From CAVQDV01 sp963711375 (GTDB lineage: Bacteria; Pseudomonadota; Gammaproteobacteria; Coxiellales; Coxiellaceae), in contig CAVQDV010000005.1 in assembly GCA_963711375.1 (NCBI GenBank), positions 558,001 to 622,000 of the forward strand: a stretch of 64,000 nucleotides of DNA, given 5' to 3'. Below the pieces are notes generated by a model. That model did no database searches and had not been told where the DNA came from. It worked only from the letters and a program-made list of their open reading frames with translations. The first letter of the stretch is position 1, and each line of letters starts with the position of its first letter. A program made the position numbers and the translations under genes. Positions 24,555 to 33,230 of the stretch are shown here, one piece after another.

Positions 24555-24670
24555 CTTTTTCTCCAAATTTACCCGGCGGTTGTAGGTTTTTTAAAGGGCT
24601 AATGCAAGCCGGTCAAAATCATCCCAAATCTTACAGCTACTGTCAAATTCTTGTCTTTTACATGTGCGAG

Positions 24671-24702
24671 ATTCAATGCCAGGCTAGCCTTTTTTGCCTT
24701 TC
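24671..24702. repeat. R1 repeat, half copy
   Basis: ATGCCAGGCTAGCCT then TTTTTTGCCTTTC: one arm and the beginning of the loop. The other arm is absent. It lies between the GNAT copy and the AbiE pair. Confidence 0.7.
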
Positions 24703-24807
24703 TCAGAGACTCCATTACCTGATTCCAGAGATTCCTTTTTCTTTGCGCTTTTATATTGAAATATACTCCAATAATATATAACATGTATATATTAACGGAG
24801 ATTATCA

Positions 24808-25626
24808 GTGAAAATCGAAACTTTTTTATATGAACATCCTGTCTTTCGACACGATGAATTCGTGGCTTGGAAAAGCGGCCTAAAGCGCACTTTGCAGGCA
24901 TCTTCGTTGAATATGGCCTTGCAGTATTACCTGAAAACAGGTCGCATTTTGAGAATACGGCGCGAACTTTATGCTGCCGTATTGCCAGGACAAACACCAG
25001 ATGCCGTTACCGTTGATCCCTATTTGATTGCTGGAAAATCAGCGGTGGACAGTATATTGGCCTATCACACCGCACTCGAATTGCATGGCGTCGCTTATTC
25101 TACTTTCGGGCAAATGACCTATCTAACTTCGCAAAAAAATAAACCCTTTGAATTCCAAAATCTTTGGTTTCAAGCAGTTTCTCACCCATTAATACTGAAA
25201 AAGTCCCAACGTACTTTATTTGCGGTACAATCCATCAACCGGGGAGGGGTGGATATTAAAATCACAAATCTTTCGCGCACATTTGTTGATATTTTAGATC
25301 GCGTTGAATTATGTGGGGGATGGGAAGAGGTATGCCGAGCACTTAATAGCATGGCGGTATTAAATGTTGAAGAAGTAGTTGAATATTGCTTAATTTTAAA
25401 AAATGCATGTCTTGCGGCAAAAGTAGGCTATTTTTTAGAGCAGCGTCAGGGAGCATTTAAAACCAGCGAAACGCAGCTTAAACCTCTGTTACATGCAAAG
25501 CCAAAAAATTCACAATATGTCACTAAAAATAAAAATGATCCTTATCAATTAATACAGAAATGGAATATTTTAATGCCAATAAGCGTCATTAATCAGTCAT
25601 GGGAAGAACCTAATGTTGACTTCTAA
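24808..25626 (+). CDS. AbiEi antitoxin/transcriptional regulator
   Basis: 272 residues, GTG start. The N-terminal winged helix ('LNMALQYYLKTGRILRIRRELYAAV') and the following 'DPYLIAGKSAVDSILAYHTALELHGVAYS' block are standard for AbiEi of type IV toxin-antitoxin pairs. The late 'KITNLSRTFVDILDRVELCGGWEEV' is also conserved. It ends inside the start of abiEii (14-base overlap). It should bind its own promoter; the AT-rich palindrome-like stretch at 24770-24790 is a candidate site. Confidence 0.9.
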   Translation: MKIETFLYEHPVFRHDEFVAWKSGLKRTLQASSLNMALQYYLKTGRILRIRRELYAAVLPGQTPDAVTVDPYLIAGKSAVDSILAYHTALELHGVAYSTFGQMTYLTSQKNKPFEFQNLWFQAVSHPLILKKSQRTLFAVQSINRGGVDIKITNLSRTFVDILDRVELCGGWEEVCRALNSMAVLNVEEVVEYCLILKNACLAAKVGYFLEQRQGAFKTSETQLKPLLHAKPKNSQYVTKNKNDPYQLIQKWNILMPISVINQSWEEPNVDF

Positions 25627-26575
25627 AGAGCTGCTATTAAAAGAAGCGAGAGCAAAAGGATATAAACCAGAAATTTTGGAAAAAGTTTATCGTCTGCTCG
25701 ATACATTTCAGCAATTTATGTCTGTGCCATATTTACGGGAGCGATTAGTATTGAAAGGAGGAACAGCGTTAAACTTATTTTGTTTCAGAGAAGTGCCGCG
25801 CCTATCGGTGGATATTGATGTTAATTATATAGGCCATCTTGATCGCGGAAAAATGTTAGAAGATCGTCTAACATTGACTCAAGCTATCCAAAAAATTCTA
25901 GAACAAAATCAATATGAACGTCATCGATCTCCGAGCCATCATGCTGGCGGAAAAATGGTTTGGTTTTATAATAGTCTTCTGGGACAAAGAGGATCCATAG
26001 AAATTGATGTGAATTTCATGTATCGCCAGACTTTATTTCCTCCAGTTTTAAAGGCTGTTAATATTCCTGGTTATTCAGATTGGCGTGCGCCAGTACTAGA
26101 TATTCATGAATTAGCGGCTGGAAAATTATCGGCATTATTTGATCGAAGAGTAAGCCGAGATTTATTTGACGCGCATTATCTTCTAAAAAATGGTTTATTT
26201 AATTCAACGCTGTTGCGATTAGCATTTGTGGTGTATTTAGCGATGACAAAAATTGATTTAGAAAACCTAACGGTTAAAATCCTTGAATATGATTTAATTG
26301 ATTTAAGAAATCGTCTATTACCTGTGTTGCAGCAAAAAAATTTACCCCGCAGCCTACCTTTGTTGAAAGCCTGGGCTGAAGATTTGCTCGGCGAGTTAAA
26401 AGAGATGCTGTCGGTAATATTACCTCTAAAAAAAGAGGAAAATGATTTTATTGATCAAATTCGGGTGGCTGGAAAAATTAGACCGGAGTTGATTACGAAT
26501 GACTTGGATTTGGCAAAGAAGATAGAGATTCAACCCGCATTGATCTGGGCGACACATATGGCCGGAGTGGAGTGA
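25613..26575 (+). CDS. AbiEii-family nucleotidyltransferase toxin
   Basis: 320 residues. 'LVLKGGTALNLFCFREVPRLSVDIDVNYIG' contains the GGTALN motif and the DxD metal site of the DNA polymerase beta-like fold. 'IEIDVNFMYR' gives the third acidic residue, and 'DIHELAAGKLSALFDRRVSRDLFDAHYLL' is the AbiEii C-terminal signature. Homologs inhibit growth by nucleotidyl transfer (tRNA targets are reported in the MenT branch) and act in abortive phage defence. The overlap with the antitoxin indicates translational coupling. Confidence 0.92.
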   Translation: MLTSKELLLKEARAKGYKPEILEKVYRLLDTFQQFMSVPYLRERLVLKGGTALNLFCFREVPRLSVDIDVNYIGHLDRGKMLEDRLTLTQAIQKILEQNQYERHRSPSHHAGGKMVWFYNSLLGQRGSIEIDVNFMYRQTLFPPVLKAVNIPGYSDWRAPVLDIHELAAGKLSALFDRRVSRDLFDAHYLLKNGLFNSTLLRLAFVVYLAMTKIDLENLTVKILEYDLIDLRNRLLPVLQQKNLPRSLPLLKAWAEDLLGELKEMLSVILPLKKEENDFIDQIRVAGKIRPELITNDLDLAKKIEIQPALIWATHMAGVE

Positions 26576-26701
26576 GATATTAATAATGCGGCATTGTTGT
26601 GACCGCCTTCAATAGCTAGCTGTTTTTCAAATATTTTTTATGGCTGTAAATGGGCATAATTTTCTGAAATTTTTATCTGTGAAATATTTTTAGAGGATTC
26701 G

Positions 26702-26718
26702 ATGCCAGGCTAGCCTTT
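26702..26718. repeat. R1 repeat fragment
   Basis: ATGCCAGGCTAGCCTTTC: a single arm end, 126 bases after the AbiEii stop codon. It is the easternmost trace of the R1 family that I found. Confidence 0.6.
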
Positions 26719-26799
26719 CTAAGAAATACGTAAAAAAATTATAGTATTGATTATTCCAGCATTAAATTATATTTTTGATTGATCCAAAGAACGAGCAGA

Positions 26800-27080
26800 A
26801 GACCACGTATTCATAAAACTAATACTATTCATCACGTAATAAAGAAGTCATTTCAAACGATAGCGATCAATTTAAATCGCATAATGAAAATTTTCACAAA
26901 GATCCGCTTGCACAAATTCGGCTTTCTATGCAGGAATTAAAAAATAATCCGCTATGGCGAAACAATTGGGTTGAATTTATAGAAACCATGGTATTTGATC
27001 AAAATGCACTAGACTATGAGGAAGTCATAGGAAATTTAGAAATGCTGACGAACAGAGTTACTCCGGCGCTTGAGGCATGA
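26800..27080 (+). pseudogene. 3' remnant of an unidentified gene (possibly an AbiEii-type toxin)
   Basis: A frame without a start codon reads ...NDSDQFKSHNENFHKDPLAQ, then 'IRLSMQELKNNPLWRNNWVE', 'FIETMVFDQNALDYEEVIGN', 'LEMLTNRVTPALEA' and TGA. It is convincing as protein. The 'NPLW..NW..F...MVF' tail resembles C-termini of nucleotidyltransferase toxins that pair with DUF6088 genes. It could be the lost partner of 21801-22439, displaced by later insertion. Assignment is tentative. Confidence 0.4.
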
Positions 27081-27251
27081 ACACAAGCAGAATATTAAAC
27101 CCAGATGTTTTTTTGATCGGGATACATCGGGATTTATATCGGGGTTCGGTGTTTGCACGCCAGCGAGCCGCTTAGTGTTAACGTTCCTCTTGAATCTGAT
27201 GAACATTTAAAGTATTTTTCCTTCAACTTAGTTAACCGCAAAAGGATTCCC

Positions 27252-29489
27252 ATGTTTTCCAAAATCCTAGATGCTCTTGCCGTCACTGATACCGCTTCCA
27301 AAGCAGAGCCCCAATTCGCTGCTGAATACCAATTAAACATGCCTGATTTACAGATTGAATTAAACGACTCTGGTCCCATTCAATTACCCCTTGCTGATGC
27401 AGACATTAATAACCTACTGAACGTTGCGAAACTTGCAAAATTTGGTTTAGGTGAAAAAACCTTAGAAGACACATCTATCCGAGACACTTATGAAATCCCG
27501 GCAGATAAGCTGACAGTACAATTTAATCAAAACGCCATCGATAAAATGTTGGAAACAATACACTCAACATTGGGCCTGCCCGAAAATGCTGCTCTCACCT
27601 TGCACCTACATAATTTATTAATTTATAGTCCTGGCCAATTTTTTAAAATCCATCAAGATTCGGAAAAAATGACTGGCATGATAGCAACTTTAGTAGTTGT
27701 ATTACCCTCTCCGCATATTGGTGGTGATCTTATCATTCACCAACGAAAAAAAAGCCATCGGTTTATTTCGGAGCATCTCAAAACAGAGGTGTTACAAACT
27801 ATTGCATTTTATGCAGACTGCCATCATGAAATTAAACGTGTAAGACAAGGCTATCGCGTTGCACTAACTTTTAACTTAGCATTAAAGTCTCACAATCAAT
27901 CCATAGCACATAGCAATTTCCATAATAAAGCTTTAGAAATGGCGCTTAAAGATTATTTTGACCTTAATATCCCTGCAAATCCCACACCCACAACCTTGGC
28001 TTATTTTCTAGATCACGAATATTCTGAACATGGCCTCGCTTGGGAAATGCTAAAAGGTATCGATAATCAAAATGCTTTATCTTTTCTACAGGCAGCAAAA
28101 AAATTAAACTTGAAAGCACATCTTGCGTTAGTTGAAATTCATGAATCCTGGTCAACGGATGGGGATACGGATGAACCTAATCTCGAGGAGCTCATTGAGG
28201 ATAATTTTTCATTTTCATACTGGCTAGATGAAAATAACACCTCATTACTGTATAAAAATTTAACCCTTTCCGACGACGAGTTTTGCTGGACAAAAGAAAC
28301 CCATGCATTTGAGCCTGTTGAAACAGAATACGAAGGCTGGATGGGCAATTATGGTAATACAGCAACGTATTGGTATCGACGTGCCGCAATTATTTTGTGG
28401 CGCGAAAAAGATCAGATCGCTATGGATTTTCAATTGAATTATGATAAGGCATTTGAAAACCTCCTGTTGCTCACCAAAAAACCAAAGCAAAAACAAATAG
28501 TACTAGGGATACTTAACAAAATTGGAGACTATATTTTTCAATCAAAATACAAAATTAATTTAGACAATTTTTTGCAGCTTATGGACATTGCTTGTTATAT
28601 CCAGGAGAAGAATATCGCTCAGTTCTTATTAGAGCGCTTTAACTTAGAAATTCTTAACCTTAACTGTATTAAGAAAATCGCTGAATTAGAGAAAACATAC
28701 GGAGTAGATACCTGTCTTAGTCTATTAGAAAATTGGGTGAAACCTGAAAATAAATTTTATTCCATACATCACGATGATGAAAATCCACAGGGGAAACTCA
28801 ATGAACTAATCCGTTACGCTCTAAAAATAGGTATTGACCCAAAAATACCAGCTTTTTTAATCAACCATCAACTCTTAATAATGCAGGATAACGATAAGCA
28901 GTCATTGAATTCTTTTCCTGCCTCGCAAAAAAAATATTCTGCTGCTCGACTCAATTCGACTCTATGGTTTTTTCGCTCCTGCTTTCTCGTTAAAAGTTCA
29001 CACAATGCTATCGAAAAATGGATAACGCACTTAAAAACAAATTCTAATTTATATTCCGTTCTTGATTTAGCCGAAATTTATTTTTCCTTAAAAAAAGATA
29101 TTCCCCAAGATTACCTTGATACATTTAATTCATTTTGTGAACACATAGCCGAATCCCTACAGAGGGAATTAGAAGAGGGTTTGCGCAAAGAAGATGACTG
29201 GTCAATAATAATCAATTTAAGATGCCGTTGTGAGCACTGTAAAATTACACAAAGTTTTTTACGCTCCAAAACAGAATCCAAAAAAATTTGGCCTCTTGTT
29301 CAGCAATATCGCAACCATATTTCTGACTGTTTAAGAAATCTCGACCTGCCTATTGAAATACACGTCGAAGAAAAGGGCAGGCCTTACACCCTCGTGATTA
29401 CAAAAACTGATCAACTCTACAAAGCAGCCAAAAATCGATGGCAAAAATTATTGAGTTGCTCGAAAAAATTGAAGGGGATCAAGATATGA
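27252..29489 (+). CDS. large 2OG-Fe(II) oxygenase-domain protein
   Basis: 745 residues from ATG 27252 (AAGGATTCCC upstream). Residues about 90-220 are a prolyl-4-hydroxylase-like double-stranded beta-helix: 'YSPGQFFKIHQDSEKM' gives the His-x-Asp iron ligands, 'HHEIKRVRQGYRVALTFNL' the distal His and the Arg that binds 2-oxoglutarate. The remaining 500 residues are helical and have no domain I recognise. This long form, with the oxygenase at the N-terminus, is better known from eukaryotes and some intracellular bacteria. Probable reaction: hydroxylation of a protein or other substrate; target unknown. It overlaps the small gene that follows by 4 bases. Confidence 0.75.
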   Translation: MFSKILDALAVTDTASKAEPQFAAEYQLNMPDLQIELNDSGPIQLPLADADINNLLNVAKLAKFGLGEKTLEDTSIRDTYEIPADKLTVQFNQNAIDKMLETIHSTLGLPENAALTLHLHNLLIYSPGQFFKIHQDSEKMTGMIATLVVVLPSPHIGGDLIIHQRKKSHRFISEHLKTEVLQTIAFYADCHHEIKRVRQGYRVALTFNLALKSHNQSIAHSNFHNKALEMALKDYFDLNIPANPTPTTLAYFLDHEYSEHGLAWEMLKGIDNQNALSFLQAAKKLNLKAHLALVEIHESWSTDGDTDEPNLEELIEDNFSFSYWLDENNTSLLYKNLTLSDDEFCWTKETHAFEPVETEYEGWMGNYGNTATYWYRRAAIILWREKDQIAMDFQLNYDKAFENLLLLTKKPKQKQIVLGILNKIGDYIFQSKYKINLDNFLQLMDIACYIQEKNIAQFLLERFNLEILNLNCIKKIAELEKTYGVDTCLSLLENWVKPENKFYSIHHDDENPQGKLNELIRYALKIGIDPKIPAFLINHQLLIMQDNDKQSLNSFPASQKKYSAARLNSTLWFFRSCFLVKSSHNAIEKWITHLKTNSNLYSVLDLAEIYFSLKKDIPQDYLDTFNSFCEHIAESLQRELEEGLRKEDDWSIIINLRCRCEHCKITQSFLRSKTESKKIWPLVQQYRNHISDCLRNLDLPIEIHVEEKGRPYTLVITKTDQLYKAAKNRWQKLLSCSKKLKGIKI

Positions 29490-29740
29490 GTAAATATTTC
29501 TGTGAACTTTATAAGAAACCCTTCTGGGGAGGGCTGCGATTAATAGATGACAACTGCATCATTGGTTTTGACGAACAAATGCAGACTTTTTTCTTTCAAT
29601 CGGGAGAGGAAAATAAATATGATGAACCGCTAATTTGGCTTGGAAAGAAATTCAAGGAATTTTGTTCGCTGCAAGAAATAGAAAAAGCACTCGCTAAAAA
29701 GAAATATTTTTTAAAAATAGACCAGGGTTCTCAAATCTAA
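29486..29740 (+). CDS. small hypothetical protein coupled to the oxygenase
   Basis: 84 residues, MSKYFCELYKKPFWGGLRLI..., ending KKYFLKIDQGSQI. ATG 29486 overlaps the TGA of the oxygenase gene, and GAAGGGGATC supplies the ribosome site, so translation is coupled. The acidic, aromatic-rich composition suggests a small globular partner or immunity-like protein. An upstream ATG at 29438 in the same frame is less likely. No family recognised. Confidence 0.55.
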   Translation: MSKYFCELYKKPFWGGLRLIDDNCIIGFDEQMQTFFFQSGEENKYDEPLIWLGKKFKEFCSLQEIEKALAKKKYFLKIDQGSQI

Positions 29741-29744
29741 ATCT

Positions 29745-29770
29745 TGGTGCCTGGCCGCGGAATCGGGCGA
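29745..29770. repeat. short tRNA-Thr end fragment
   Basis: TGGTGCCTGGCCGCGGAATC then GGGCGA: the last part of a tRNA 3' half, breaking off after 20 bases. It lies 80 bases before a much better copy, so two junctions are stacked here. Confidence 0.5.
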
Positions 29771-29825
29771 GCGTCTCTTCCCGGAGCAGACTCAGCTTTA
29801 ACCTATTGTTTTTTATGGAAATCTC

Positions 29826-29872
29826 TGGTTCCGGGGCGCGGAATCGAACCGCGGACCTACTGATTACGAATC
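29826..29872. repeat. tRNA-Thr 3'-half remnant (attachment site)
   Basis: TGGTTCCGGGGCGCGGAATC, continuing identically with the intact tRNA through CTGATTACGAATCA. Only the CCA-proximal base differs (GGTTCC for GGTGCC). It is followed by the arm shared with the 19.5 and 23.6 kb junctions. Confidence 0.8.
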
Positions 29873-30218
29873 ACCTAGGATAAAGTTGGACTCTCATTAA
29901 ATCAACACTTTGCGATGCGACTTTAAAGGAAAAACAGCCTAAAACAGTCTCAAGAGGCCATACATCAGTCTCACTACGTTACGTTTTCCCTTCACCGTTC
30001 CAAAACCCTGAAGAAAAATACTTCTATGTCCTTCTGGGTTGATTTCTGGGTTTCCATTCGAAAAATTGACATGGCTTTAATGCTATCTTTCTTGATAAGC
30101 GAACCCAGAAGCACTAGGCTTCCTAGTACTTCTGGGTTGTTTTCTGGGTTAAACCTTGCTTTAATAGAGCCACTAGAACTGGACCAAGCGCCAAACCCCT
30201 TCTACATAAGGAACAAGA
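29873..30218. other. gene-free arm with paired CTGGGTT repeats
   Basis: Contains the family arm (CATTAAATCAACACTTTGCG and ACAGTCT words) and then CTGGGTT at 30034, 30046, 30132 and 30144, with the inverted form AACCCAG at 30102. The pairs are spaced 12 bases. The same 12-base pairs occur beside both ends of the P4-like unit (43175/43187 and 52281/52293). Probable recombinase arm sites. No coding sequence. Confidence 0.5.
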
Positions 30219-31574
30219 ATGCTTGAAGATTTATTAAAAAATGAAGAAAGCAAGACACTAGAATTTAAAGAAAATACGTCTTCATTAAAGCGCATTTTGC
30301 AAACCCTCGTAGCATTTGCAAATACTGCGGGTGGAACTCTAGTAGTTGGGATAAAAGACAAGACAAAAGAGATCGTTGGGGTTAAAGATATTTTACTTGA
30401 AGAGGAGAGAATAGCGAATGCCGTCGCGGATTCCATCACGCCTCTACTTGCCCCAACATTTCAATTTCACACATGGCGCAACCGTGATTTACTCATCATT
30501 ACTGTTCATCACGCCATCGGACCCTATTATGTCAAAGCAAGCGGCTTGGAAAAAAGTGTCTATATACGGCTAGGATCAACAAACAGAGTGGCAGACCCCG
30601 CTACTATTGCAGACATACAACGTATGGCCGCACATAAAAGCTTTGACCAACTACCTAATTTAAATTCAAAAATCACCGATATTAATTTTGATTTGGCTAA
30701 AGAGCTTTTTTCAAAAGTCTCTAAAAAATTTAATACTTCTGCCGCTACTTCGCTAGAATTGATTGTGAAATACCAAGGATCGAATTTTCCCTCAAATGCT
30801 GCTGTCTTATTATTTGGAAACACACGAAAAAAAATCTTCCCAAATGCAACAATACGCTGTGGGTGCTTTGCTGGTAAAACCAAAACGGAAATCATTGACC
30901 AGCGGGACATTGATTTATCTCTACCAGAATCCGTTGATGCGGCAATTGAATTCGTCAATAGAAATATTTCTATTAGAGCCGAAATCGGACCCATTCGCCG
31001 AACAGACATACCCGATTATCCACCACTCGCGATAAGAGAGGCTGTCATTAATGCAGTCATTCATTCGGATTATTCGTTCCAAGGCTCCCATATACAAGTC
31101 GCTATTTTTTCAGATCGAATCGAAATAACAAATCCTGGCGCCTTGCCCTATGGATTGAGTTTAAATAAAGCGCTCAATGGAATTTCACAATTGCGAAATA
31201 GAACAATAGGTCATGTGTTTAGGGAGCTTGGATTAATCGAACAATGGGGCTCTGGATTAAAGCGAATAATAGACTCGTGCGAAGAAAGCGGCCTACAATT
31301 ACCTAAATTTGAAGAGCTGGATCATTATTTTAGAGTCACCCTTTACAAAGAGAAGCAACCGCTAAATGTAAAAATCAACTGGCAACAAAAATTAATTGCC
31401 CACTTACAAGAAAACAAAGAAATAAGCACTATCGAAGCCAGTAGAATATGGAAAGTCAGCAGCCGATCCACCACTGATAGACTCAAAAAAATGGTTCAGC
31501 TGGGAATTATTGCCGAAATCAGCACCAGCCCTTTTGACCCGAAGAAAAAATTCATTTTAATTAACAAAAACTAG
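30219..31574 (+). CDS. AlbA_2 (Schlafen-type) ATP-binding regulator
   Basis: 451 residues. The AlbA_2/Schlafen N-terminal domain is clear: 'ESKTLEFKEN', 'VAFANTAGGTLVVGIKD', 'YVKASGLEKSVYIRLGSTNR'. Residues about 255-385 are a GHKL-type ATPase domain ('REAVINAVIHSDYSFQG', 'IEITNPGALPYGLS', 'IGHVFRELGLIEQWGSGLKR'). The end is a winged helix ('STIEASRIWKVSSRSTTDRL'). Such COG2865 proteins act as DNA/RNA-binding regulators and recur in defence and mobile regions. AAGGAACAAGA precedes ATG 30219. It is the only intact cargo of the 29.8-32.2 kb segment. Confidence 0.88.
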   Translation: MLEDLLKNEESKTLEFKENTSSLKRILQTLVAFANTAGGTLVVGIKDKTKEIVGVKDILLEEERIANAVADSITPLLAPTFQFHTWRNRDLLIITVHHAIGPYYVKASGLEKSVYIRLGSTNRVADPATIADIQRMAAHKSFDQLPNLNSKITDINFDLAKELFSKVSKKFNTSAATSLELIVKYQGSNFPSNAAVLLFGNTRKKIFPNATIRCGCFAGKTKTEIIDQRDIDLSLPESVDAAIEFVNRNISIRAEIGPIRRTDIPDYPPLAIREAVINAVIHSDYSFQGSHIQVAIFSDRIEITNPGALPYGLSLNKALNGISQLRNRTIGHVFRELGLIEQWGSGLKRIIDSCEESGLQLPKFEELDHYFRVTLYKEKQPLNVKINWQQKLIAHLQENKEISTIEASRIWKVSSRSTTDRLKKMVQLGIIAEISTSPFDPKKKFILINKN

Positions 31575-31590
31575 GAGCGGTCGAAAATTC

Positions 31591-31968
31591 TCAATCATCA
31601 AGCGAAAGTTCATCGCTAGTCTTATCTCTATGCCATTTTGTCGGATCTTTCCGCACTAGTTTCTTTGCCTCGGGGTCAATTTTTGTGTCAGGAGGCAAAA
31701 GAGACAAAGCAATTTTTTCATATAACTTGAACATGGGTAAATAATACTTTTTCAGATTTTCTAAAAGGATTTTGTGTATGGGGATAATAGCTTCATCAGG
31801 CTCGCACAAGCCGAATGAATAAATAAGACTAGCGGTTACAGATGAGTAATATGACTCTGTTAAGTTGGCTACTATTTCCCTCTCAAGCAAAAAATCCAAT
31901 CTTTTTTGAATCCCCAATAACACAGATGACACTTCGGTGCGATGGCCTCGATATAAACGAACAAGCAC
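31591..31968 (-). CDS. hypothetical protein, start uncertain or 5'-truncated
   Basis: 125 residues from GTG 31968: 'LVRLYRGHRTEVSSVLLGIQ', 'SYYSSVTASLIYSFGLCEPD', ending 'RKDPTKWHRDKTSDELSLDD'. The frame stays open about 95 bases further upstream (...GAIASGLFEIINSFSQSPYG...) without an ATG, so the native N-terminus is probably lost or uses a rare start. Helical, soluble, no known motif. Confidence 0.5.
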   Translation of the reverse strand: MLVRLYRGHRTEVSSVLLGIQKRLDFLLEREIVANLTESYYSSVTASLIYSFGLCEPDEAIIPIHKILLENLKKYYLPMFKLYEKIALSLLPPDTKIDPEAKKLVRKDPTKWHRDKTSDELSLDD

Positions 31969-32063
31969 TAACCTAACGCCTTCAAATCCATAAGGACTCT
32001 GTGAAAAAGAGTTAATAATTTCAAATAGGCCACTTGCAATAGCGCCATATATATTTTGATCAT

Positions 32064-32405
32064 TCCTAAATTATTCTAAGTTACAGTCCAGATTCTGTCT
32101 CAAAGTTCGACACATATTCGACACACTAACAACTCCATTTTTTGGATTTCCTTTAGCCTACTGATTTACTTGGTGCCGGGGCGCGGAATCGAACCGCGGA
32201 CCTACTGATTACGAAACATAACGGAATGAATTATAGCAATAAATGAGGATCAATCACAACACATAGATTCAGGGATTACCAAGAAATGATACCTGTGCCT
32301 TGTGGTGATTTATGGCGATGTGTTGCACACGAATGTCCCAAAATTGGCTACGGAGAGATATCAACAATGGCCGACGAAACTTGCTATACAGCCATTTGCT
32401 TTTTA
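32064..32405. other. gene-free junction between two elements
   Basis: Holds the tRNA-Thr remnant at 32171-32215 and then the arm shared with the 8.5 kb remnant (ATGAATTATAGCAATAAATG, and CCCAAAATTGGCTACGGA at 32336-32353). No coding sequence accepted. Confidence 0.5.
32171..32215. repeat. tRNA-Thr 3'-half, attachment site of the 32.2-43.0 kb element
   Basis: TGGTGCCGGGGCGCGGAATC through CTACTGATTACGAA is identical over 45 bases to the 3' part of the intact tRNA-Thr gene (52354-52398). An equal copy lies at 42983-43027. Together they bound the unit that ends with its integrase gene at 42823. Confidence 0.88.
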
Positions 32406-32741
32406 TTAAATCGCTGACTTTCTAGAATGACTTGCACTGCTGCGCCTATGAACAAATTCGATTCTTAAATCACAGTCAACAGCCCTTGCATAGCGCTTAA
32501 GAGACGACATGGATGGCGAATGTTTTTTCATGCCACCGCCACTCTCTAAGCGCCCAACGACCGATGTTGTCGTTCCCATGGCCTTAGCTACATCCGCCTG
32601 CGTTTTATGAGCTTTTTGACGAGCCTTAATCATTGTGGAAATTAAATTAAATTCGCCCTCTAAAGCATCATATTCAGCTTTTACAGATGGATTTGCCAAA
32701 GCCTTTCTTTTAACAGTTTCATGAGATACTCTTCTAACCAT
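32406..32741 (-). CDS. higA: HigA-type XRE antitoxin
   Basis: 111 residues. Helix-turn-helix 'MIKARQKAHKTQADVAKAMG' plus 'TTTSVVGRLESGGG' and 'PSMSSLKRYARAVDCDLRI' are typical of the HigA/XRE antitoxin group that follows a HigB toxin. It is second in the operon and overlaps the toxin gene by 8 bases. It probably represses from the 18-base palindrome ahead of the toxin gene. The Ser/His/Arg tail is unremarkable. Confidence 0.88.
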   Translation of the reverse strand: MVRRVSHETVKRKALANPSVKAEYDALEGEFNLISTMIKARQKAHKTQADVAKAMGTTTSVVGRLESGGGMKKHSPSMSSLKRYARAVDCDLRIEFVHRRSSASHSRKSAI

Positions 32742-33063
32742 TTTTTCTAACCTCTTTCAAACGTTGTCTTGCAATATCCATTTCTTTACCGGGAGTCTTT
32801 TGTGTTTTTTTAATGAACGTGTGCAATATAACAATTTCTTTGCGCACCACAGTACAATAAAAAACACGGGCAATCCCCTCATCCCCTTTTACACGCAGTT
32901 CCAAAAGACCGCCCCCTAAACTTCGCGTATGTGGCATACCAAGATCAGGGCCGCTCTCACTCATTACATCCGCTAAACGCTGATAACGCGCCAGCAGCTT
33001 TTCAGGCAATGCTAGCGTTTCCTTTGCAACCTTTCCGTTAAAATATGTGAGCTTCCATTTCAT
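32734..33063 (-). CDS. higB: HigB/Gp49-type RelE-superfamily toxin
   Basis: 109 residues. 'LPEKLLARYQRLADVMSESG', 'GMPHTRSLGGGLLELRVKGD', 'ARVFYCTVVRKEIVILHTFIKKTQKTP' is the phage-derived Gp49/HigB signature. The basic 'KKTQKTP' and the Arg residues form the RNA-cleavage site in relatives, which cut mRNA on the ribosome. Toxin-before-antitoxin order is characteristic of HigBA. It is first gene of the element on this side and suited to stabilise it. Confidence 0.9.
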   Translation of the reverse strand: MKWKLTYFNGKVAKETLALPEKLLARYQRLADVMSESGPDLGMPHTRSLGGGLLELRVKGDEGIARVFYCTVVRKEIVILHTFIKKTQKTPGKEMDIARQRLKEVRKNG

Positions 33064-33070
33064 AGTTACT

Positions 33071-33088
33071 TATAGCATATATGCTATA
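33071..33088. promoter_or_regulatory. HigBA operator palindrome
   Basis: TATAGCATATATGCTATA is a perfect 18-base palindrome seven bases before the toxin start codon. It overlaps where the -10 or ribosome site would be, fitting autorepression. It resembles the palindrome before the MazEF-type pair. Confidence 0.7.
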
Positions 33089-33230
33089 GATTTTCAAGTG
33101 CGGGTTCCTGGTTGAACAGGGCCTTTGTTGATAGCGCTGAAAATTGCCCTAAAGCATAGAATTAAGACGCAAATAGAACGATATCGAACTTTTTACTTTA
33201 AATACAAAAAAGCCAGGCATCATCGATGCC

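Noticed and set aside
24599..24997. 132-codon minus-strand frame overlapping the AbiEi start
   Set aside because: Most of it is antisense to a well-supported gene, and it runs through an R1 half repeat.
7875..26718. CRISPR array
   Set aside because: R1 repeats are not regularly spaced, vary in length and are separated by genes. No cas genes anywhere in the window.
30219..31574. Schlafen-type anti-phage nuclease
   Set aside because: The AlbA_2 domain is present, but the family is mainly regulatory; no nuclease residues could be pointed out.
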